From Aquariibacter albus (GTDB taxonomy: Bacteria; Pseudomonadota; Gammaproteobacteria; Burkholderiales; Burkholderiaceae_C), in contig NZ_JACIVI010000005.1 in the NCBI RefSeq assembly GCF_014145335.1, positions 19,503 through 83,502 of the forward strand: 64,000 nucleotides of DNA, in the 5' to 3' direction. The position numbers and the translations under genes are program-made. Positions 56,508-64,000 of the stretch are shown here, in pieces. The stretch's first letter is position 1; the number at the start of each line of letters is the position of its first letter. Under the pieces are notes generated by a model. The model saw only the letters and a program-made list of their open reading frames with translations. It was not told the origin of the DNA and made no database searches.

Positions 56508-57434
56508 TCACTTGTAGGTGTCGGGATAGTCGTGGAACTTGCCGATCTCGACCTCGTCGAGCAGAGCCAGCGCATCGTGGGTCTGCACCGCCAGCGAGCA
56601 GTACAGCGAGACCAGGTAGGAGGCGATGGCGTTGCGGTTGATGCCCATGAAGCGCACCGACAGGCCCGGGCTCTGCTCGCCCGGCAGGCCGGGCTGGTAG
56701 AGGCCGACGACGCCCTGGCGCTTCTCGCCCACGCGCAGCAGCAGGAACTTGGTCTTGCCGTCGGCCACCGGCACCTTGTCGCTGGGGATCAGGGGAATGC
56801 CGCGCCAGGTCAGGAACTGGGCGCCGAACAGGCTCACGGTCGGCGGCGGCACGCCACGGCGGGTGCACTCGCGGCCGAAGGCGGCGATGCCCAGCGGGTG
56901 GGTCAGGAAGAAGGCCGGCTCCTTCCAGACCTTGGTCAGCAGCTCGTCGAGGTCGTCCGGCGTCGGCGCGCCGCTCAGCGGCGTGATGACCTGGTCCGGG
57001 TGGACGCTGGCCAGCAGGCCGTAGTCCGGGTTGTTGATCAGCTCGGCTTCCTGCTTTTCCTTGATCGTCTCGATCGTCAGGCGCAGCTGCTCCTTGATCT
57101 GGTCGTGCGGGCTGCTGTAGAGGTCGCTGACGCGGGTGTGGACGTCGAGGATGGTCGACACCGCGTTCAGGAAGTACTCGCGCGGCTGGTCCTCGTAGTC
57201 AACGAAGGTGGTCGGCAGCTCGGACTCGTCGCGCTTCGCGCAGCGCACCTGCACGTTCTCGGGGTCCTTGACCTGGTTGAGGCGGTAGATGCCCGCCTCG
57301 ACCGGGATCCACTGCAGCAGGTGCGTCAGCCAGCGCGGGCTGATCGTCGCCAGGGTCGGCGTGGTCTTGGTGGCATTGGCAAGCTGGCGGGCGGCGTTAT
57401 CACCCAGCGCGCGTTGAGTCGGCGTGTCGGCCAT
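56508..57434 (-). CDS. Family 2A encapsulin shell protein (SrpI-like)
   Basis: A 308-residue HK97-fold shell protein that assembles into a protein nanocompartment. The N-terminal arm LGDNAARQLANATKTTPTL, then ISPRWLTHLLQWIPVEAGIYRLN, and the EYFLNAVSTILDVHTRVSDLY and ELINNPDYGLLASV segments are typical of the Synechococcus SrpI family. GAGGG lies nine bases before the ATG. Gene order with cysteine desulfurase, serine acetyltransferase and rhodanese matches known Family 2A loci, which are linked to sulfur storage. Often misnamed major membrane protein I. Confidence 0.95.
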   Translation of the reverse strand: MADTPTQRALGDNAARQLANATKTTPTLATISPRWLTHLLQWIPVEAGIYRLNQVKDPENVQVRCAKRDESELPTTFVDYEDQPREYFLNAVSTILDVHTRVSDLYSSPHDQIKEQLRLTIETIKEKQEAELINNPDYGLLASVHPDQVITPLSGAPTPDDLDELLTKVWKEPAFFLTHPLGIAAFGRECTRRGVPPPTVSLFGAQFLTWRGIPLIPSDKVPVADGKTKFLLLRVGEKRQGVVGLYQPGLPGEQSPGLSVRFMGINRNAIASYLVSLYCSLAVQTHDALALLDEVEIGKFHDYPDTYK

Positions 57435-57460
57435 GGAGCAATCCCTCGTGGATGAGAAAA

Positions 57461-57478
57461 GCGCATATCGATATGCGC
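57461..57478. promoter_or_regulatory. 18-bp palindrome upstream of the encapsulin gene
   Basis: GCGCATATCGATATGCGC is a perfect palindrome, 26 bases before the encapsulin ATG, in the 123-base gap after the XRE gene. It is a likely operator, either for the XRE protein or for a CysB-like protein, since each arm contains the ATATGCGC string seen in site C. The rest of the gap has no gene. Confidence 0.6.
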
Positions 57479-57557
57479 AGATGGTTCAGTGTCCGGGTGG
57501 GGTCCCGGTGGCATCAACCGGCTATCGCCACCAAATGCAGCGATGCCACGGCCAGGC

Positions 57558-57812
57558 TCATCCGGCGAGCTGCTCGCACTGGGCGATCAGCTCGGCCAGC
57601 GGCAGGTCCAGGGCCAGGGCGAGCTTGGCGGCGGTGGCCAGCGAGGGCATCACGGCACCCCGCTCGATCTCGCCCATGTAGGACCGGTTGAGCTCGGCCC
57701 GGTTGGCCAGCTGCTCCTGCGACCAGCCGCGGTCCTCGCGGCGGCGACGCACCGCCCGGCCGAAGCGGCTGCCGAGGGCTCGCTCGTCCTCAGAGCGAAG
57801 CGGCATGCCCAT
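57558..57812 (-). CDS. XRE-family transcriptional regulator
   Basis: An 84-residue single-domain helix-turn-helix protein: FGRAVRRRREDRGWSQEQLANRAELNRSYMGEIERG-type Cro/C1 fold (about residues 14-75), no ligand domain. ATG 57812 preferred because GAGG lies ten bases upstream; ATGs at 57821 and 57806 are alternatives. It overlaps the 3' end of the acetyltransferase gene by about 23 bases, so it is in the operon. Probably controls the encapsulin-desulfurase part through the palindrome. Confidence 0.85.
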   Translation of the reverse strand: MGMPLRSEDERALGSRFGRAVRRRREDRGWSQEQLANRAELNRSYMGEIERGAVMPSLATAAKLALALDLPLAELIAQCEQLAG

Positions 57813-58749
57813 CGCGTCCATCCTCGCGGGTGTTGGCCTGGGAGATGCGGCTGCCCGGCGGCACGCTGCGCGTGAGCCAGACGTTGCCGCCGATGGTGGA
57901 GCCCTGGCCGATCCGGATCCGGCCCAGCAGGGTGGCGCCGGCATAGATCACCACGCCGTCCTCGACGATGGGATGGCGCGCGCCGCCCTTGAGGATCTGG
58001 CCGTCGGCATCGGTCTCGAAGCGCTTCGCGCCGAGCGTGACAGCCTGGTAGATGCGCACGTCGCGACCGATCTCCGCCGTCTCGCCGATCACCACCCCGG
58101 TGCCATGGTCGATGAAGAAACCGGCCCCAATGCGGGCGCCCGGATGCAGGTCGATGCCGGTGCGGCCATGTGCGATCTCGGCCACCAGCCGCGCCAGCAG
58201 CGGCACCCCCAGGCGGTAGAGCTGGTGGGCGATGCGGTGGTGGATGATGGCTTCCAGCCCGGGGTAGCAGAGCAGCACCTCGTCGACGCTGCGCGCCGCC
58301 GGATCGCCCTGGAAGGCCGCCAGCACATCACTGTCCAGCAGCTCGCGCATCGCGGGCAGGCCGGCACCGAAGTCGCGGACAAGGGCCAGCGCGCGCGCCT
58401 CGATCGCCGCCGCGTCGGCCGGACCGGATCGGGCCTGGTGGCGCAGCTCCAGGCGCACCTGCGCCAGCAGGCCATGCAGGGCCAGGTCCAGCGAATGGCC
58501 GACGTAGAAATCCTCGCCCTCCTGACGCAGGTCGGGCGGACCCAGGCGCAGGGGGAAGAGCGCCCCGCGCAGGCGGCCGACGATCGCGTCGAGCGCCTCG
58601 CGCGACGGCAGCTCCCGCGCCGCCGCCTCCGTCGGCCGGTTCTGGGACTGGCGCCAGCGTTCGCGCGCCCGGCGCAGGCCGGCCACGATGCTGGGCAGGT
58701 CGAGGGCCTCGGCCGCGTGGACGGGATGCTGCGAGGGGAGGGACGTCAT
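57790..58749 (-). CDS. Serine O-acetyltransferase (EpsC type)
   Basis: Makes O-acetylserine from serine and acetyl-CoA, the first step of cysteine synthesis. The 319-residue protein has an N-terminal helical domain (about 1-190) and a left-handed beta-helix with hexapeptide repeats: GARIGAGFFIDHGTGVVIGETAEIG, containing the catalytic His and Asp. ATG 58749 lies four bases after the rhodanese stop. O-acetylserine is also a known effector of CysB-type regulators, so this gene may feed back on the regulon. Confidence 0.94.
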   Translation of the reverse strand: MTSLPSQHPVHAAEALDLPSIVAGLRRARERWRQSQNRPTEAAARELPSREALDAIVGRLRGALFPLRLGPPDLRQEGEDFYVGHSLDLALHGLLAQVRLELRHQARSGPADAAAIEARALALVRDFGAGLPAMRELLDSDVLAAFQGDPAARSVDEVLLCYPGLEAIIHHRIAHQLYRLGVPLLARLVAEIAHGRTGIDLHPGARIGAGFFIDHGTGVVIGETAEIGRDVRIYQAVTLGAKRFETDADGQILKGGARHPIVEDGVVIYAGATLLGRIRIGQGSTIGGNVWLTRSVPPGSRISQANTREDGRDGHAASL

Positions 58750-58753
58750 GGGT

Positions 58754-59221
58754 TCAGTCCTGCACCCAGGGCAGGCCGTGGAAGCGCCAGCCATCGGCGC
58801 GGCCGCGGTGCTGCTCGGCATCCAGCTCGCCCTCGAAGCCCTCCAGCACATTGAAGACCCGCGCAAAACCCGCCTTGCCCGCGGCTTCGGCGGCCAGCAC
58901 CGAGCGCTTGCCGCTGCGGCACAGCAGCAGCAGGGTTTCGTGCTTCGGCACCTTGCCCTCCAGCTCGCGGACGAAGCGCGGGTTGCGCGTCAGCGCGGTG
59001 CCGGTGGCCCAGGCCACATGCACGCTGCCGGGCACCTGGCCGACGAACTTGCGCTCCTCGGCCGTTCGCACGTCGACCAGCACGGCCTGACCGGCCTGGA
59101 CCAGGGCCCAGGCCTCGGGCGGCGTCACGCCACCGGCATAGGCCAGGCCCTCGCGCAAGGCGGCCGCTTGGGCGCGTTCCAGAACGGCGGGCAGGGGGGT
59201 GTCGGCGAGCGCAGCGGACAT
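58754..59221 (-). CDS. Rhodanese-domain sulfurtransferase
   Basis: A 155-residue single-domain rhodanese with the active-site loop LLCRSGKRSVLAA (Cys accepts sulfane sulfur) and VDVRTAEERKFVGQVPGSVHVAW. Rhodanese genes recur in Family 2A encapsulin clusters, probably passing sulfur to or from the store. ATG 59221 is the first gene of the operon, with a CysB-type promoter upstream. Confidence 0.93.
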   Translation of the reverse strand: MSAALADTPLPAVLERAQAAALREGLAYAGGVTPPEAWALVQAGQAVLVDVRTAEERKFVGQVPGSVHVAWATGTALTRNPRFVRELEGKVPKHETLLLLCRSGKRSVLAAEAAGKAGFARVFNVLEGFEGELDAEQHRGRADGWRFHGLPWVQD

Positions 59222-59268
59222 GGCGAGATCTCGGAAAGCCTGGGGGCTTGATGGCGATAGCCGCCAGC

Positions 59269-59333
59269 TTAGGGAGCCCCCCGCCGGGCGGGAACCAAGC
59301 TTTTGGCGCTTGCTTATGCGTGCGGGTTGCAAA
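59269..59333 (-). promoter_or_regulatory. CysB-type promoter of the rhodanese-encapsulin operon (site F)
   Basis: TGCTTATGCG at 59311, 37 bases from TTAGG at 59269 (coding-strand TAAGCT -10). The left half is identical to site A over TGCTTATGCG and its upstream GGCGCT resembles GCGCT of sites A and C; the right half is offset by one base. Confidence 0.6.
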
Positions 59334-59367
59334 GCAGGCCGCCCGGCGCCCGGCGGGGAGCTGGCCT

Positions 59368-59814
59368 TCATCGCTCGACCACGTCCGGCTGCAGCGGGGC
59401 CAGCTTGGCCAGGATCACGTTCTGCACGCGGTAGGGCACGCCATTGCGGTTCAGGGCTTCGTACAGGTTCTCGGCCAGCGCATTGAACTGCGCATTGGTG
59501 ATGCCCAGGCCGGCATGACTGCTCTTCATGTCGCGACCGCTGTAGCGCTCCGGGCCGCCCAGGGCCTGGCCGAACTGCTCGCGCAGCAGCTGCTTGAGAC
59601 GCGGGATGTCGGTCTTCGCGAACTGGAAGTTGATGCGGCTGTCGGCCGCGACGATGCCGACGAAGTCATCGATCACCTTGGCGATGGCCGGCGCGCCGCC
59701 AAGCTGCTGGTAGAGCGTCGGGGCCGGGGCCGCGGGCTCGGCCCGGGCCGGGAGCAGCGCCGCGGCGCCGAGGGCGAACAGGCCGAGGGCCAGGCCGCGA
59801 TGGAAGCGGTTCAT
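59368..59814 (-). CDS. Periplasmic group 1 truncated haemoglobin
   Basis: A 148-residue protein with signal peptide (LALGLFALGAAALLPARAEP) and a group 1 truncated globin fold: TLYQQLGGAPAIAKVIDDFVG, distal-pocket helix with FAKTDIPRLK, and proximal His in MKSSHAGLGITNAQF. Such proteins bind O2 or NO; export to the periplasm is unusual for globins. It follows the DUF3034 gene by 38 bases. Confidence 0.9.
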   Translation of the reverse strand: MNRFHRGLALGLFALGAAALLPARAEPAAPAPTLYQQLGGAPAIAKVIDDFVGIVAADSRINFQFAKTDIPRLKQLLREQFGQALGGPERYSGRDMKSSHAGLGITNAQFNALAENLYEALNRNGVPYRVQNVILAKLAPLQPDVVER

Positions 59815-59852
59815 GGAGTTCTCCTTGAAGGGACGGCAGGAAAGAGGACGAC

Positions 59853-60770
59853 TCAGAAGCCGGCCGTGACGGACAGGTAGTAGCCGTCCTGGGTCTTGGG
59901 ATTGATCGGGCTGCCGGGGGCGCCCGTGACCAGCGGACCGATGTTGAGATAGGCCAGCACCACGGACAGGTGCTTGTTCGGCGCCCAGCCGAGGAAGACG
60001 TCGAAGGCGTCCTTCTCGCGGTCGATCGACAGGTTGCGGGGCTTGCTGCGGTACTCGGCGCCGACCACCCAGTCGCGGGCCAGCAGGTAGGCGGCCGAGG
60101 CCTCGAGCTGCGGCTTGTAGCGATCCTCGCGGTCACCGCCGAAGCCAAGCACGCCGAACTGGTTGGCCTTGGTCAGGCGCACCGTGCCGTTGAGCAGCAG
60201 GCTCTGCGCGAGGAAGAGCTTGGTGGCCGACACGTAGTAGTCGGTGCCGCGGTTCTTCTTCGCCCCGAGATCGGTCGGCTTGGTCGTGCCCCCCAGGCCG
60301 CGGATGCCCTGGTGGTCCTTGAACTGCGCGCCGACGGCAATCTGCGGCAGCCAGCTGTCCTGGTCGTAGACGGCATCGCCGAGCACCTTCAGCTTCACGC
60401 CGAAGATGTTCTGGCGCACGGTCACGCCCTGGAGGGCGCCGCCTTCGGTCTCGACCTTGTGCTCGGCATAGGACAGCTCGAAGCGGTCGGCGATGCCCAG
60501 GGCCACCCCCGGGCTCTTGACCTGGTAGTCGCCCGAGTCGAAGAAGGTGTAGTGGATGTTGCCGCCGTAGCTGTTGCGGGTGCCGTAGCCGGTGATCAGG
60601 GCCCAGGGGGTGAGCCCGCCCCCGCCGGAGCCCTCGAAGGCACTGACCCCGCCGGTCAGCAGCAGCTTGCCCAGGTCAGGCCGGGGCAGGTCCTGCGACA
60701 AGGCACCGCCGGTCGCCAGGGTGGTGAGGGAAGCCGCCAGCAGCGGCCTCAGCGAACTCTTGAAACGCAT
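59853..60770 (-). CDS. DUF3034 outer-membrane protein
   Basis: A 305-residue protein with a signal peptide (SLTTLATGGALSQ) and a barrel-like body with FEGSGGGGLTPWALITGYGT, repeated alternating strands and a C-terminal Phe, matching DUF3034. ATG 60770; upstream in-frame codons overlap the next gene and are not used. It is paired with the truncated haemoglobin, probably as one transcript. Function unknown. Confidence 0.88.
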   Translation of the reverse strand: MRFKSSLRPLLAASLTTLATGGALSQDLPRPDLGKLLLTGGVSAFEGSGGGGLTPWALITGYGTRNSYGGNIHYTFFDSGDYQVKSPGVALGIADRFELSYAEHKVETEGGALQGVTVRQNIFGVKLKVLGDAVYDQDSWLPQIAVGAQFKDHQGIRGLGGTTKPTDLGAKKNRGTDYYVSATKLFLAQSLLLNGTVRLTKANQFGVLGFGGDREDRYKPQLEASAAYLLARDWVVGAEYRSKPRNLSIDREKDAFDVFLGWAPNKHLSVVLAYLNIGPLVTGAPGSPINPKTQDGYYLSVTAGF

Positions 60771-60928
60771 CGTGGAACTCTCGAAGAGAAGGGAGACAAG
60801 CCCGGGGCTTGCCTGACGGGCCCGGCCGCCCGCAGGCAAGGCTGCGCCCAGCCCGGGCCTGGACGGCCCGGAACCAGTCGATCCGGGGAGGGAGGAAAGG
60901 GCCGGCGCGCGAGGGCGGCCGGCCGGGA

Positions 60929-61513
60929 TCAGTGCGCCAGCGGCTGGCCCGCGGCAGTGGCCCGCGGCACCTCGACCAAGCGACCCGAACGCACGTCGTA
61001 GAGGTAGCCGTGGATCGGGATCTCGCGCGCGATCAGCGGGTGCTGGCGGATGCGGGTGACGTCGTCGAGCACCGCCTGCTCGGCGTCGGAAATGGTCAGC
61101 CAGCGGATGTAGCGGCCGGCAGACGAGCCGGCGCTGTGCCCCACGTCGTGCCAGCCCTCCGCATCGAGGACCGCGGTGTCGAGGCTCTTCTCCAGCAAGC
61201 CGGAGATGATCTCGTCGGTGAACAGCACCATGCCGCAGTCCGTGTGGTGGACGACGAAGTAGGCCTGCGTGCCCAGCAGCTTGTGCGAGATGACCAGGGA
61301 GCGGATCGCGTCGTCGCTCGCACGGCCGCCGGCATTGCGGATCACGTGCGCATCGCCCTCGGCCAGGCCGGCGTACTTGGCCGGATCCAGCCGGGCGTCC
61401 ATGCAGGTCAGCACCGCGAAGCGGCGGGCCGGCGGCAAGGGCAGCGTGGACTTGTCGCCGAAGGTCTCGGCGTACTTCGCGTTGGCGGCAAGGACTTCGT
61501 TCAGCAGGGACAC
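60929..61513 (-). CDS. Beta-carbonic anhydrase
   Basis: Hydrates CO2 to bicarbonate. The 194-residue protein has zinc ligands in TCMDARLDP (Cys with Asp-Arg pair) and HHTDCGM (His and Cys), and [17 protein letters not shown] 61513 is preferred since GGAG lies seven bases upstream and the family starts [10 protein letters not shown]; an ATG at 61588 would add 25 basic residues but lacks a ribosome site. Some relatives of this clade act on COS or CS2, so a sulfur role is possible next to the sulfhydrylase. Confidence 0.9.
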   Translation of the reverse strand: MSLLNEVLAANAKYAETFGDKSTLPLPPARRFAVLTCMDARLDPAKYAGLAEGDAHVIRNAGGRASDDAIRSLVISHKLLGTQAYFVVHHTDCGMVLFTDEIISGLLEKSLDTAVLDAEGWHDVGHSAGSSAGRYIRWLTISDAEQAVLDDVTRIRQHPLIAREIPIHGYLYDVRSGRLVEVPRATAAGQPLAH

Positions 61514-61602
61514 GGCAGGCTCCGGAGGCGGCAGGGCGGCACGGGGGCGGAGGAAGCGGGCGAGCTTCCGGCGGAGGAAGGACGGCATGGCGCGGGCGGG
61601 GC

Positions 61603-62913
<1,311 letters not shown>

Positions 62914-62948
62914 GGTGTGCTCTGAAGGGGTTGACGATGACGCTCAGC

Positions 62949-63013
62949 GTAGGCGTGCGCCCTGGCGTCGCGAACTGATGAATCGGCATGTCCTCATGGC
63001 GGCGCGGCTGTGC
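62949..63013 (-). promoter_or_regulatory. CysB-type promoter of metY (site H)
   Basis: TCCTCATGG at 62991, 37 bases from GTAGG at 62949 (coding-strand TACGCT -10). This is the weakest of the set: only the CNNATG core and spacing are kept. It lies in the 308-base gap 62914-63221, which otherwise holds only the ssuB terminator. Confidence 0.45.
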
Positions 63014-63134
63014 CGGGTGTCGATCGCCAGCGGGATGCTGATGCGGGGACAGGCCTGCTGATGCAGCAACGCCAGCGACATCGCGGCAGGCCGGCTTGGG
63101 GCGACGGCCGTCGCCTTGGCGTCGCCCAAAGACA

Positions 63135-63166
63135 ACGGCGTCCCGGCCGCGAAGCCGGGACGCCGT
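63135..63166 (-). terminator. Terminator of the ssuB-ending operon
   Basis: A perfect 13-bp stem ACGGCGTCCCGGC/GCCGGGACGCCGT with a six-base loop, 55 bases past the ssuB stop, followed on the minus strand by UUGUCUUU. Confidence 0.75.
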
Positions 63167-63221
63167 CAGGGTCCGGAAGGGGAAGGGGCCGCGCCGGGCG
63201 CGGCAGCCGATCGGATGCGGC

Positions 63222-64000
63222 TCAGACCGCGAAGCGCCACGGCAGGCCGGCAGGCCCCAGCCGTTCCGGCGGGGGCGCGGTGTCCACCCTTGCCGGCTGG
63301 CCGAGCACGCGCTGCAGCACGGCCTCCTCGGTCGCCGCAAAGGCCGCGTGACCGCGCGAGCGCGGTCGCGGCAGCGCCAGGGCCTGGTCCAGGCCGAAGC
63401 GGCCGTCCTCGATCAGCAGCACGCGGTCGGCCAGGGCCACCGCTTCGGCGACGTCGTGGGTGACCAGCAGGGCCGTGAAGCCATGCTGCTTCCACAGGGA
63501 TTCGATCAGGCGCTGCATCTCGATCCGGGTCAGGGCATCGAGCGCACCGAGCGGCTCGTCGAGCAGCAGAAGCTTGGGCCGGTGCACCAGGGCACGCGCC
63601 AGGGCCACGCGCTGGCGCTGGCCGCCGGAAAGGGCGGCCGGCCAGTCGTGGGCGCGGTCGGCCAGGCCTACCTGGGCCAGGGCCTCGCGCGCGCGCGGGT
63701 GGGCATCGGGTCCGTCCAGGCCCAGCAGCACATTGCCGATGACACGCTTCCACGGCAGCAGGCGCGCGTCCTGGAACATCACGCGGATGTCGGGCCCGGC
63801 CCCGCCCGCGAGCTGCACGTCGCCGCCATCGGGGCGGTCGAGGCCGGCGATCAGGCGCAGCAGCGTGCTCTTGCCGCAGCCGCTGCGGCCGACGATGGCG
63901 ACGAACTCGCCGGGCTGGATGGTCAGGTCCAGGCCGTCGAGCACCGGGCGCTGGCTGAACTGCCGGCGCACCCCCGTGATCCGGATGCCCAGGCCGGGGG
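63222..64000 (-). CDS. ssuB: Aliphatic sulfonate-type ABC transporter ATPase (N-terminus outside window)
   Basis: ATPase of an SsuB/TauB/NrtD-type importer. Walker [35 protein letters not shown], signature [15 protein letters not shown], Walker [13 protein letters not shown] and the [14 protein letters not shown] switch are present; the DARLLPWK Q-loop is typical of SsuB. The frame continues to the right edge, so the first residues are missing. It is the last gene of its operon. Sulfonate is inferred from the family and the sulfur setting; nitrate or taurine are alternatives. Confidence 0.88.
   Translation of the reverse strand, partial: PGLGIRITGVRRQFSQRPVLDGLDLTIQPGEFVAIVGRSGCGKSTLLRLIAGLDRPDGGDVQLAGGAGPDIRVMFQDARLLPWKRVIGNVLLGLDGPDAHPRAREALAQVGLADRAHDWPAALSGGQRQRVALARALVHRPKLLLLDEPLGALDALTRIEMQRLIESLWKQHGFTALLVTHDVAEAVALADRVLLIEDGRFGLDQALALPRPRSRGHAAFAATEEAVLQRVLGQPARVDTAPPPERLGPAGLPWRFAV

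Overview
The window looks like chromosomal DNA of a high-GC betaproteobacterium of the order Burkholderiales, perhaps from the Leptothrix/Rubrivivax/Ideonella side. The evidence is the str/rif ribosomal order with tRNA-Tyr, tRNA-Gly and tRNA-Thr ahead of a second tuf, the trpEGDC string beside gph and rpe, the protein sequences themselves, and the heavy G/C third-position bias. Genus is inferred, not shown. There are no rRNA genes, insertion sequences, phage genes or CRISPR arrays. Most genes lie on the minus strand.

Layout. (1) 1-19.4 kb, read right to left: tRNA-Tyr, tRNA-Gly, tRNA-Thr, tuf, tRNA-Trp, secE, nusG, rplK, rplA, rplJ, rplL, rpoB, rpoC, then a terminator, a lone plus-strand PIN-domain gene, then rpsL, rpsG, fusA and a second, nearly identical tuf that is cut by the window edge. 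(2) 19.4-29.3 kb: ung, trpC, trpD, trpG, trpE with a possible Trp-Pro-Trp leader peptide, a 65-residue membrane peptide, a metabolite:H+ symporter, gph, an AraC-type/O6-methylguanine methyltransferase and rpe. (3) 29.3-34.3 kb: apaG, a membrane protein of the family misleadingly called site-specific recombinase, mltA, two small membrane proteins and a flavin reductase. (4) 34.4-47.8 kb: sulfur assimilation, with cysB, sbp-cysT-cysW-cysA, a second sbp, a Mop-domain protein with a serine hydrolase, a FadL-type porin and a flavocytochrome c sulfide dehydrogenase pair. (5) 47.8-54.3 kb: a self-contained peptide export system (TolC-like, C39-peptidase ABC transporter, HlyD-like) with three double-glycine precursors of very hydrophobic Gly/Leu-rich peptides; this looks like an undescribed bacteriocin-type locus. 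(6) 54.4-59.3 kb: rhodanese, serine O-acetyltransferase, XRE regulator, Family 2A (SrpI-like) encapsulin shell, and a cysteine desulfurase with a disordered N-terminal extension of about 265 residues. This is a complete sulfur nanocompartment operon. (7) 59.3-64 kb: periplasmic truncated haemoglobin, DUF3034 porin-like protein, beta-carbonic anhydrase, O-acetylhomoserine sulfhydrylase, and an SsuB-type ATPase cut by the window end.

How it fits together. Seven minus-strand promoters between 39.9 and 63.0 kb (both sbp genes, mop, the FadL-like porin, the flavocytochrome c pair, the rhodanese-encapsulin operon, the sulfhydrylase) share one architecture: a site with core CNNATG (best copies TGCTTATGC or TGCATATGC), then exactly 37 bp by my count, then a TAnnnT -10 box. 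cysB lies in the same neighbourhood. I infer a CysB-type regulon that joins sulfate uptake, sulfide oxidation, cysteine synthesis and the encapsulin. In that picture serine acetyltransferase and sulfhydrylase supply thiol metabolism, and the encapsulated desulfurase takes sulfur from cysteine and stores or releases it with the help of rhodanese.
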